Below are positions 56,746 to 64,000 of a stretch of DNA of 64,000 nt, piece after piece. A program made the position numbers and the translations under genes. This DNA comes from Thalassobacillus devorans (lineage in GTDB: Bacteria > Bacillota > Bacilli > Bacillales > Halobacillaceae): positions 1,203,384 to 1,267,383 of the forward strand of contig NZ_FXEH01000005.1 of the NCBI RefSeq assembly GCF_900176565.1. The letters are read 5' to 3'. Positions within the stretch are counted from its first letter, which is position 1; the number at the start of each line of letters is the position of its first letter. The notes under the pieces were generated by a model, which saw nothing but the letters and a program-made list of their open reading frames with translations, did not search any database and had not been told where the DNA came from.

Positions 56746-58062
56746 ATGGAAAAAATATATGATGTCATTGGGATCGGGATTGGACCTTATAACCTCGGAT
56801 TAGCTGCATTAATGGAAAAAACAGAGCTGGAAGGACTGTTTTTTGATAAAACGGCTGAATTTGACTGGCATCCAGGAATGATGATTGAAAAAATGAATTT
56901 GCAGGTTCCTTTTCTGGCCGATGTCGTAACATTGGCGGATCCGACAAGCACGTATACATATTTAAATTATTTGCATGAACAAAATCGGATGTTCCAATTT
57001 TTCTTTTTCAGCGAATTCAAAGTCCCGCGCCAGGAATATAATGATTACTTGAAATGGGTAGTTGAAAAACTGGATGGTCTTATGTTCGGGTATGAGGTAG
57101 TAGATGTCATCGACCATAACCAGGGTGAAGATGCTCATTATGAAGTCATTACAAAGTCAGTCAAAAACAGCGAAGAGAAAAGCTTTCGCGCCAGGCATAT
57201 CGTCATGGGTACAGGAAGCAACCCGCTAATTCTGGATGAAATGAAAGGATACCCGGAAGAAGACATCCTTCACACTAGTGATTACCTGTATCAAAAAGGA
57301 GAATTACTTTCTTCTGACCATGTTACCATCGTCGGTTCCGGTCAAAGTGCTGCAGAAGTCCTTTTGGACCTGTTGCAGGAACAAGAATACCGTGACAATA
57401 TGCATTTAACGCTATTCACACGATCATCCGGCCTATTCCAACTCGAAAGTGCCAAACTTGGACAGGAATTTTTCGCGCCGGATTATATTGATTATTTCCA
57501 TGGTCTTTCCTACGAAAAAAGAAAAGACTCGCTTGATTTGTTAGGCAACCTACGGAAAGGTATTGATCCCGACACGCTAGAAGAGCTCTATAAAACGCTT
57601 TATCACAAGTCGACTGGTGATAAGAAAGCAAGTGTAACCATCCAGCCAATGACAGAAGTAAAGGATATTGAAAGAAATGGAGATTCTTACTTGCTTAAAT
57701 GTCATCAATGGCAGGTGGACGAGGAGTTTGATTATCCTACGGAGAAAGTGGTATTGGCGACCGGGTACGCCCCCCATATTCCAGACTGGTTCCTGAATCG
57801 CTTTCAAGAAAAAATCGAATGGGAAGATGAGAAGCGCTACCGTGTAACCCGCGATGCCCGCCTTGTATTCCATGAGAATAGGAATCATCATTTCTTTGTC
57901 GCGACGAATCTGGCCCATTCTCATGGTGCCGGTGCTACCAACCTTGGGCTAGCCGTCCGGCGCAATGTTCAAATTATAAACAGGATTGCCGGAGAAGAAC
58001 TCTATCAAGATAAAAGAAATACGATCTTTCAGCAATTCCAAATGGAAGATAAAGACAAATAA
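56746..58062 (+). CDS. L-lysine N6-monooxygenase family protein (siderophore type)
   Basis: A 438-residue FAD/NADPH enzyme of the IucD/AlcA/RhbE group, which hydroxylates the side-chain amino group of lysine, ornithine or a diamine for hydroxamate siderophores. The FAD motif is GIGIGPYNLGLAAL at residue 9, NADPH motif GSGQSAAEVLLDLL near 203, ATGYAPHIP near 340 and NLAHSHGAGATNLGLAVRRN near the end. ATG 56746 follows AGGAGG. No other siderophore gene, transporter or clear Fur box is adjacent, which is unusual. The pathway partners must be elsewhere, or the enzyme serves another use. Confidence 0.85.
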   Translation: MEKIYDVIGIGIGPYNLGLAALMEKTELEGLFFDKTAEFDWHPGMMIEKMNLQVPFLADVVTLADPTSTYTYLNYLHEQNRMFQFFFFSEFKVPRQEYNDYLKWVVEKLDGLMFGYEVVDVIDHNQGEDAHYEVITKSVKNSEEKSFRARHIVMGTGSNPLILDEMKGYPEEDILHTSDYLYQKGELLSSDHVTIVGSGQSAAEVLLDLLQEQEYRDNMHLTLFTRSSGLFQLESAKLGQEFFAPDYIDYFHGLSYEKRKDSLDLLGNLRKGIDPDTLEELYKTLYHKSTGDKKASVTIQPMTEVKDIERNGDSYLLKCHQWQVDEEFDYPTEKVVLATGYAPHIPDWFLNRFQEKIEWEDEKRYRVTRDARLVFHENRNHHFFVATNLAHSHGAGATNLGLAVRRNVQIINRIAGEELYQDKRNTIFQQFQMEDKDK

Positions 58063-58144
58063 GTTTAATTCAGTTATGCACGGGTAAATCAAATATGTGA
58101 CTTCATTAGAAATCGAAAAATATAAATGAAGGAGGATTTTTGTT

Positions 58145-58663
58145 ATGAGTAAAAAAATAGCATGCTTAATGACGGATATGTTTGAAGATGTGGAATATAC
58201 CGATCCTGCCAAGCAGTTTAAAGAAGCAGGACATGAAGTAGTGACGATTGAAAAGGAATCAGGGAAAGAGGTAACTGGTAAACAAGGGGAAGAAACGGTT
58301 AAAATCGACAAAGGAATCGATGAAGTTAAACCGGAAGATTTTGATGCCTTGTTCTTGCCAGGTGGATTTTCACCAGACCAGCTTCGCGGCGATGAACGAT
58401 TCGTAGAATTTGCGAAGCATTTCATGGATGAAAAGAAACCAGTATTCGCTATCTGTCACGGTCCGCAACTCTTGATAACAGCTAAAACGCTGGAAGGCCG
58501 TAAAGCGACAGGATTCAAGTCGATCGCTGTTGATATGGAATATGCCGGTGTCGACTATAAGGACGAAGAAGTGGTCGTCTGTCAGGACCAGCTGGTGACA
58601 AGCCGTAATCCGGATGACCTGCCAGCCTTCAACCGTGAATCCTTGAAGCTTCTCGATAAATAA
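58145..58663 (+). CDS. DJ-1/PfpI family protein (YfkM/YraA type)
   Basis: A 172-residue class I glutamine-amidotransferase-like protein. The nucleophile elbow is AICHGPQLL (Cys near residue 105). FEDVEYTDP near residue 14 holds the acidic residue that pairs with the Cys, and PGGFSPDQLRGD precedes it. In Bacillus the relatives are general stress proteins proposed to act as peptidases or as repair/detoxification factors for glyoxal or methylglyoxal damage. AAGGAGG before ATG 58145, terminator after it. Confidence 0.9.
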   Translation: MSKKIACLMTDMFEDVEYTDPAKQFKEAGHEVVTIEKESGKEVTGKQGEETVKIDKGIDEVKPEDFDALFLPGGFSPDQLRGDERFVEFAKHFMDEKKPVFAICHGPQLLITAKTLEGRKATGFKSIAVDMEYAGVDYKDEEVVVCQDQLVTSRNPDDLPAFNRESLKLLDK

Positions 58664-58679
58664 ATTTCACTGATTTCCA

Positions 58680-58720
58680 AACACCTGTGAGGCCATTTAA
58701 GGTCTCGCAGGTGTTTTTTT
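58680..58720 (+). terminator. Terminator after the PfpI-family gene
   Basis: AACACCTG-GAG-CC and GG-CTC-CAGGTGTT form a stem interrupted by two mismatches with a 6-nt loop, then TTTTTTT. Confidence 0.85.
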
Positions 58721-58777
58721 GTTGTTTTTAACTCAGTGTTGAGATGATTTTTATTTCCGTTATGGTTGAGAGGCTTT

Positions 58778-58897
58778 GGAGGTCCGGGAAATCACTCGCT
58801 TTCCATGGGCGTACGGTGAGCTTCCTCGGGCTAAAGCCCTGCGGGATCTCACCATGCACTATCCTCCCATCGGAGTCTCGCAATTTCCCGAACCTCC
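58778..58897 (-). repeat. Palindromic repeat element, copy B
   Basis: A non-coding element of about 120 bp, inverted relative to copies A and C. Outer arms GGAGGT-CGGGAAAT and ATTTCCCG-ACCTCC pair. The inner blocks read on the minus strand GAGACTCC, GAGATCCCGCAGGG, TAGCCCGAGGAAGCTCACC and GGAAAGCGAG. It lies 139 bp before copy C in inverted orientation. No gene is seen in the whole 58721-59411 interval. Confidence 0.75.
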
Positions 58898-59036
58898 TTG
58901 CGTTTATGCGAGAAACGGAAACATTGAAATATAGTCCTTCTACAACAGAGAGAGCTACTTATAAAAGCCTTGTAACCTGTGATTGTAGAAAACAGTCTCA
59001 TTTATAAAAGGGGTTCGTTGCTCTCCATCATAGAAT

Positions 59037-59159
59037 GGGGTGGCTGGGAAACTGCGAGACTCCCGTGGGAGAAGGATCTAGGCGAGATCCCACAGGGCGA
59101 TAGCCCGAGGAAGCTCGCCAGTTCCCCCACAGGAAAGCGAGTAGTTTCCCAGCCACCCC
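59037..59159 (+). repeat. Palindromic repeat element, copy C
   Basis: 123 bp with outer arms GGGGTGGCTGGGAAACT and AGTTTCCCAGCCACCCC, which pair perfectly over 17 bp. Inside are CTCCCGTGGGAG, an AGGCGAG...CTCGCC stem and the GGGCGATAGCCC hairpin. It would form a large branched RNA if transcribed. It shares its blocks with copies A and B. The following 250 bp to amiE is AT-rich with only a small hairpin near 59200-59218. Confidence 0.75.
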
Positions 59160-59411
59160 TGACTCTTTTATGGAAAAGAACCCTTGATATCTCAAAATCA
59201 AGTCTTCGACTTTTTGGGATTATTATTGAATAAGCAAGCTATGATTAAAAGATAAACCAATCCTATCGTGACATAAGAACTATTTTTTCTGAAATTTATG
59301 ACTTATGTGGTATAGACAACTATATAAATGATTAGATACGCTACATGTAAGAAAGTGTAAGCCTTTTCATTCGCTTATGTTCGACAACAATATGCACAAA
59401 GGAGGAAGGTA

Positions 59412-61118
59412 ATGAATAAGAAAACATGGAAGCTGGCATTGGTGGCTGGGATCGGTTTTTCTCTTTTAGGGAGCAATGGGACTTTGATTCATGCGGATAA
59501 TTCTCTCCCGCCCAAACCGACACTGGAGCAAAAAGAAAAGAAGGACTCCCACAAGAATGTCCATCCTGCTTTTTCATGGGGTGACGCGGGGCCTGTCTCA
59601 CCCGTTTTACATCCAGGATCTGTTAGAGGGGCAGGGATGGTGGAAGCACCCCTGTCAGATATTGACGATTTGATGCAAAGTAAAATTGAAGAAGGAGTCA
59701 TGCCTGGTGCTGTGACATTCGTTGCGCGGAAAGGACACATTGTACAGCATGAAGCGTATGGCCATGCCGCGTTATACACGGACGACCAGGGGACAGAAAT
59801 GGACAACCCGGCAGCTATGGAGAAAGATACGATTTTTGATATGGCGTCGATCAGCAAAGTGTTCACTACAACAGCAGCTATGCAGCTATATGAAGAAGGG
59901 TTATTCGACTTGGACGACCCTGTAGCGGACCACATTCCTGAGTTTGCAGCCAATGGGAAAGAGCAAGTGACGATTCGGCAGCTGATGACCCATACCTCCG
60001 GATTTACAGCATGGGTACCGCTATATACTCAGGAAGGAAATAGGGAAGATCGCCTTCAATACGTTTTAGAACACCCGTTGGCCAATGAACCAGGCACAAG
60101 CTATACATACAGTGACCTGAATATGATCACGTTGAGTGTATTGATTGAACGACTGTCCGGTCAACGCCTTGATGAATATGTAAAAGCAAATATTACAGAG
60201 CCCCTTGGCATGAAAGATACGATGTACAATCCCCCTGCATCTTTGAAAGAAAGGATAGCGGCGACAGAATATCAGCCGTGGACAGATCGGGGAATTGTGT
60301 GGGGCGAGGTACATGATGAGAATGCCTGGTCGCTGGATGGGGTAGCTGGCCATGCCGGAGTCTTTTCCACTGCGGAGGATTTAGCAGTTTTCGCTCATAT
60401 GTATTTGAATGAGGGCAGCTATGGAGGAACAGAAATTCTGAAACCAGAGACAGTTAAGCTCCTCGCTGAAAATCAAATCCCGCAATTCCCTGGTGATGAC
60501 CATGGCCTTGGCTGGGAACTGCAGCAGGGCTGGTATATGGATGCGTTATCCGGAAGCATGACTCTTGGCCATACCGGTTACACAGGCACTTCTATCGCTG
60601 TCAGTCAAAGTAACGATACAATTGCCATACTGCTTACCAACCGGGTTCATCCTACCAGAGAAACTGTTTCAACCAATGTGGCCCGTCGCCCATTTGCAAG
60701 ATTAGTTGCAGACGCTATTCCGGTAGAAATGCCGAAAAAAGAAACATCCTGGTTTGCCGGCTATGGCGATCAGCTCAACCGGACATTGAAAGGAGAAATA
60801 AATCTGGATGAGCCGGCTGTCTTGAGTTTTGATACATGGCACCGGATTGAAGCGGGCTATGATAAAGGTTTCATTGAAATAACGAGAGACGGAGAAAGCT
60901 GGGAACAGGTGGGAGATGCACTGACCGGGAATAAAGACTGGCACACACGTGAGGTGACATTGCCAGCTGATACACAGCAGGTAAGATTCCGGTACCAGAC
61001 TGATAGCTATACTAATGGCAGGGGATGGTACATTAACAATGCTGCGATCACATTGGAAGATGGCAGTGTCATAAATCCAGACCTATCAGGCGAAGGTTGG
61101 GAATTACGTAACTACTAA
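59412..61118 (+). CDS. amiE: Secreted serine hydrolase, AmiE-like (beta-lactamase fold)
   Basis: A 568-residue secreted protein with signal peptide about 1-28. A beta-lactamase/class C hydrolase domain spans about 80-430: SISK (Ser146, Lys149), YSD (233-235) and GHTGYTG as the third motif. About 120 C-terminal residues form a beta-rich module (VLSFDTWHRIEAGYDKGFIEI...) that looks like a jelly-roll binding domain. In B. subtilis AmiE (YbbE) is the N-acetylmuramyl-L-alanine amidase encoded next to nagZ and namZ, the same neighbours as here. AAGGAGGAAGG precedes ATG 59412. Other esterase-type beta-lactamase homologues are possible. Confidence 0.82.
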   Translation: MNKKTWKLALVAGIGFSLLGSNGTLIHADNSLPPKPTLEQKEKKDSHKNVHPAFSWGDAGPVSPVLHPGSVRGAGMVEAPLSDIDDLMQSKIEEGVMPGAVTFVARKGHIVQHEAYGHAALYTDDQGTEMDNPAAMEKDTIFDMASISKVFTTTAAMQLYEEGLFDLDDPVADHIPEFAANGKEQVTIRQLMTHTSGFTAWVPLYTQEGNREDRLQYVLEHPLANEPGTSYTYSDLNMITLSVLIERLSGQRLDEYVKANITEPLGMKDTMYNPPASLKERIAATEYQPWTDRGIVWGEVHDENAWSLDGVAGHAGVFSTAEDLAVFAHMYLNEGSYGGTEILKPETVKLLAENQIPQFPGDDHGLGWELQQGWYMDALSGSMTLGHTGYTGTSIAVSQSNDTIAILLTNRVHPTRETVSTNVARRPFARLVADAIPVEMPKKETSWFAGYGDQLNRTLKGEINLDEPAVLSFDTWHRIEAGYDKGFIEITRDGESWEQVGDALTGNKDWHTREVTLPADTQQVRFRYQTDSYTNGRGWYINNAAITLEDGSVINPDLSGEGWELRNY

Positions 61119-61183
61119 GCTGTGCAACATCCTGATAATCCTGTCGTGACAAGAAAGACTATTCAACATAAGGAGGATGTAAC

Positions 61184-63304
61184 ATGAGGCGTATCCGTAC
61201 AAAATGGGTGTTTTCGTTACTGGCCTTTATGCTGGTATTTTCGCACCTGCTCTTAGGAATTCCTGCTCAAGGTGTGGAAGCGGCAGAGCGTGAAGGTGTT
61301 AAGGATCTCGTGCTTCTGGAAAACGTACCACAAGCAGGTGAAGAAATAGATGGACAGGAGTTGTATTTAACCGCACTTCACTTATACGAAGAAGGACATT
61401 TCATGGCAGTTTCGGAAGGTCTCACTTGGTCGTCAACAAATAAAAATGTAGCGACAGTGGACCAGCATGGTAATGTCACACTTACCGGACAGAACGGGAG
61501 AACTTTTATTGAGGTAAGTGACGGCACCTATGCAGACCGGATCGCGGTTGATTACAAGCCGGATGCTGATGCGTCCGGTACAAAAGGAAAACCTGCATCT
61601 ACTGTGAAACTGGTCAAGGAAGAAGGCGAACGCTACGATATCATCGCTCAAGCCATTGAACAGATGAGTCTGGAAGAAAAAGTAGGACAAATGCTGATGC
61701 CGGATTTTCGTAATTGGAATGGAGAAAATGTAACGGAAATGCTTCCGGAAATCGAGCAGCTTGTCAAAGATTATCACCTTGGCGGTGTCATCTTGTTCCG
61801 TGAAAATGTTGTCACTACGGAACAGACGGCTGAACTTGTTTCTGCCTATCAGGAAGCTGCTGAAAAATACGGATTGCTTTTGACGATTGACCAGGAAGGC
61901 GGGATTGTTACCAGACTCCAGTCTGGAACGGATATGCCTGGAAATATGGCGCTTGGAGCCGCAGGATCTTCTGAAATATCAAGAAATGTCGGACAAGCGA
62001 TAGGGGAAGAGCTGGCTTCCCTTGGTATTAATATGAATCTCGCTCCTGTGCTGGATGTCAATAACAACCCGGACAATCCGGTGATTGGGGTTCGCTCTTT
62101 CGGCGAAGATCCGGAATTAGTCGCAGAAATGGGGCTTGCCTATACGGAAGGTCTTCAAAGTACAGGAGTTGCTGCTACTGCGAAACACTTCCCGGGACAT
62201 GGGGACACGGCGGTGGATTCTCATTTAGGGCTGCCAGAGGTACCTCATGATAAAGAGCGACTCAAAGAAGTGGAACTGTATCCATTTCAGCAGGCAATGG
62301 AAGCTGGAATTGATGCAATCATGACCGCTCATGTCACTTTCCCGAAAATCGATGATACAAAAGTGATCTCTCAAAAGACAGGGGAAGAAATTGCCCTTCC
62401 TGCCACACTTTCACCGAAAGTGCTGACCGGCTTGATGCGTGAAGAGATGGGCTATGAAGGAGTGATCATTACAGATGCGTTGAATATGAAAGCAATCGCA
62501 GATCATTTTGGTCCTGTCGACGCGGTTATTCGAGCAGTTAAAGCAGGCACAGATATCGTCTTAATGCCGGTAGGGTTGGAAGAAGTGGCTAGCGGATTGC
62601 TGGAAGCAGTAGAGACTGGAGAAATTGATGAATCACATATCGAAAAATCTGTTGAGCGAATTTTGACCTTGAAGATCAACCGTGGGATTTTCAAGGAAGA
62701 AACTCCTGAGCCGGTCGATGAAAAAATTGAAACGGCACTAGAGGTTGTGGGTTCGGAAGACCATAAGCAAGTGGAACAGGAAGCTGCCGACCGCTCTATC
62801 ACATTAGTGAAAAATGACGATGTGCTGCCATTGCAGCCAGCTGCTGATGAACAGATTGTTGTAGTGGGCAACAGTTACATTAATGATCTGGGAGATGCAG
62901 TGAAGGAGCATCATGAAAACACAACGGTCATTAGAACCTCAAGCGCTGAGCTAAGTGAAGAGCAAATGGAAATCGTGCAGGAGGCGGACCAGGTGATCTT
63001 TGGGAGCTACACGTACAGTGTATCTACCCGTTCTGATTCCCATCCTCAGATGCAACTCGTGAATTCAATTATGGAGACGACGGATGCTCCTGTCATTGGT
63101 GTAGGCATTCGTAATCCATATGACATCATGGCTTACCCGACAGTAGATGCTTACCTCGCACAGTATGGTTTTAGAACCGCAAGTTTTGAAGCGACTGCCG
63201 CAACAATTTTTGGGGAGAATGACCCAACAGGAAAACTTCCAATCACCATTCCAGGGGAAAATGGTACACCGCTATTTGAATTCGGGCATGGCTTGAATTA
63301 TTAG
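61184..63304 (+). CDS. nagZ: Secreted beta-N-acetylglucosaminidase NagZ (GH3) with N-terminal Big-like domain
   Basis: A 706-residue exported GH3 enzyme that removes GlcNAc from muropeptides. Signal peptide about 1-34. A bacterial-Ig-like region follows (about 40-125, LTWSSTNKNVATVDQHGNVT). The GH3 barrel spans about 150-500, with the His/Asp dyad loop KHFPGHGDTAVDSH (334-347) and nucleophile Asp431 in VIITDALNMKAI. A C-terminal alpha/beta domain ends the protein, as in B. subtilis NagZ. AAGGAGG precedes ATG 61184. It is 65 bp after amiE and 27 bp before namZ. Confidence 0.92.
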   Translation: MRRIRTKWVFSLLAFMLVFSHLLLGIPAQGVEAAEREGVKDLVLLENVPQAGEEIDGQELYLTALHLYEEGHFMAVSEGLTWSSTNKNVATVDQHGNVTLTGQNGRTFIEVSDGTYADRIAVDYKPDADASGTKGKPASTVKLVKEEGERYDIIAQAIEQMSLEEKVGQMLMPDFRNWNGENVTEMLPEIEQLVKDYHLGGVILFRENVVTTEQTAELVSAYQEAAEKYGLLLTIDQEGGIVTRLQSGTDMPGNMALGAAGSSEISRNVGQAIGEELASLGINMNLAPVLDVNNNPDNPVIGVRSFGEDPELVAEMGLAYTEGLQSTGVAATAKHFPGHGDTAVDSHLGLPEVPHDKERLKEVELYPFQQAMEAGIDAIMTAHVTFPKIDDTKVISQKTGEEIALPATLSPKVLTGLMREEMGYEGVIITDALNMKAIADHFGPVDAVIRAVKAGTDIVLMPVGLEEVASGLLEAVETGEIDESHIEKSVERILTLKINRGIFKEETPEPVDEKIETALEVVGSEDHKQVEQEAADRSITLVKNDDVLPLQPAADEQIVVVGNSYINDLGDAVKEHHENTTVIRTSSAELSEEQMEIVQEADQVIFGSYTYSVSTRSDSHPQMQLVNSIMETTDAPVIGVGIRNPYDIMAYPTVDAYLAQYGFRTASFEATAATIFGENDPTGKLPITIPGENGTPLFEFGHGLNY

Positions 63305-63331
63305 AACTGAAAAATTAAGGGAGGGGACATT

Positions 63332-64000
63332 ATGAAAAAATGGATGATTTCAATTGTAACAACATTTCTCATCCTGTCTACACTGACGATTGCTATGGCT
63401 GATAACAATGGAAAAGGAAAAGGGAACGGCTACGGCAATGAAAAGAATAATCAGTTCGAACTGGGTGTAGAAGTATTGTTGAATGAGCAGAAGGATTTGA
63501 TTGAAGGAAAAAAGGTGGGGTTGATCACAAATCCTACGGGAGTCGATCAGGAATTGAACAGCATTGTAGATTTGCTGCATAATGATGAAGATGTAAACTT
63601 AACAGCATTATATGGTCCGGAGCACGGCGTTCGGGGAAGCGCCCAGGCTGGAGAATATGTAGAATACTATATAGATGAAAAAACAGGACTTCCTGTTTAT
63701 AGTCTGTATGGCCAGACCAGAAAACCGACACCGGATATGCTGGAAGATATCGATGTTCTTTTATTTGACATACAGGATGTAGGTACCCGTTTCTACACGT
63801 ACATTTATACAATGGCTTACGCGATGGAAGCGGCTCAGGAAAATGACATTCCATTCATCGTTTTGGATCGTCCAAACCCGATCAGTGGAAGCAAAGTCGA
63901 AGGTCCTGTCCTTGATATGGAGTATAAATCGTTCGTCGGCAACTATCCGATTCCACTTCGTCACGGTATGACGGTCGGGGAGCTGGCCAAGTACTTCAAT
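63332..64000 (+). CDS. namZ: Exo-beta-N-acetylmuramidase NamZ (DUF1343), N-terminal part
   Basis: The first 223 codons of a DUF1343 protein, cut by the right edge. There is a signal peptide (about 1-23) and an Asn/Gly/Lys-rich mature N-terminus (DNNGKGKGNGYGNEKNN), then the NamZ core: GVEVLLNEQ, KVGLITNPTGVD, LYGPEHGVRG with the conserved Glu and His, and DIQDVGTRFYTYIYTM. NamZ splits terminal MurNAc from wall oligosaccharides and completes the set with NagZ and AmiE. GGGAGGGGAC precedes ATG 63332. Confidence 0.93.
   Translation, partial: MKKWMISIVTTFLILSTLTIAMADNNGKGKGNGYGNEKNNQFELGVEVLLNEQKDLIEGKKVGLITNPTGVDQELNSIVDLLHNDEDVNLTALYGPEHGVRGSAQAGEYVEYYIDEKTGLPVYSLYGQTRKPTPDMLEDIDVLLFDIQDVGTRFYTYIYTMAYAMEAAQENDIPFIVLDRPNPISGSKVEGPVLDMEYKSFVGNYPIPLRHGMTVGELAKYFN

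Overview
The window is a replication-origin region of a low-to-mid GC, endospore-forming member of the Bacillaceae. Several things point to that group: the rpmH-rnpA-yidC-jag / oriC / dnaA-dnaN-yaaA-recF-remB-gyrB-gyrA order, TTG and GTG starts with strong Shine-Dalgarno sequences, a serine T-box, a preQ1-I riboswitch, two sets of spore genes, and Bacillales-type NsrR/Hmp. Very acidic segments (the GyrA tail, the linkers of secreted proteins) and the gene repertoire suggest a halotolerant or halophilic genus related to Halobacillus, Virgibacillus or Sediminibacillus. That placement is an inference; no 16S gene is present.

Region 1, 1-22.2 kb, conserved origin core. Leftward genes jag (cut by the window edge), yidC, rnpA and rpmH face a bipartite oriC: DnaA boxes lie on both sides of dnaA, and a DnaA-trio plus AT-rich unwinding element sits before dnaN. 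Rightward genes run through dnaN, yaaA, recF, remB, gyrB and gyrA, then an HD-GYP-like gene, yaaC (leftward), guaB, dacA, pdxST, a T-box-controlled serS, tRNA-Ser(UGA), the leftward dgk-dck pair and tRNA-Arg(CCU). The rRNA operon that B. subtilis carries between gyrA and guaB is absent.

Region 2, 22.2-35.3 kb, accessory. An IS1182-type element sits 14 bp beyond tRNA-Arg and carries a nested palindromic repeat. It is followed by a bile-acid:sodium-symporter-family transporter. Then come two convergent operons that together look like a complete seven-step lysine catabolic route: lysine 6-dehydrogenase, an allysine dehydrogenase, a 2-aminoadipate aminotransferase, a ThDP-dependent 2-oxoadipate decarboxylase candidate, a glutarate-semialdehyde dehydrogenase, a class III glutarate CoA-transferase and a glutaryl-CoA dehydrogenase. 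The set would take lysine to crotonyl-CoA. This is the most interesting system in the window.

Region 3, 35.3-49.7 kb. A LysM/SleB-type cell wall hydrolase and a 2Fe-2S ferredoxin precede an operon (DUF1657, YhcN/YlaJ, SpoVAC, SpoVAD, SpoVAE, DUF1657, a DUF421-DUF1657 fusion, DUF3231). It has the gene order of the mobile spoVA2mob operon linked to extreme spore heat resistance. Next are a metallophosphoesterase/YkoP pair, a CcdA-thioredoxin-like module with its own two-component system, a YolD-like protein and a DMT transporter.

Region 4, 49.7-64 kb. This holds an AldA-type aldehyde dehydrogenase, queF-yhhQ under a preQ1 riboswitch, acsA with a cre-like site, divergent hmp/nsrR with an NsrR-like operator, an isolated lysine N6-hydroxylase, a PfpI-family protein and an inverted pair of palindromic repeats. 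It ends with an amiE-nagZ-namZ muropeptide-recycling cluster cut by the right edge. The usual tadA-dnaX-recR continuation after dgk does not appear anywhere to the right, so at least 42 kb separates this origin core from it.
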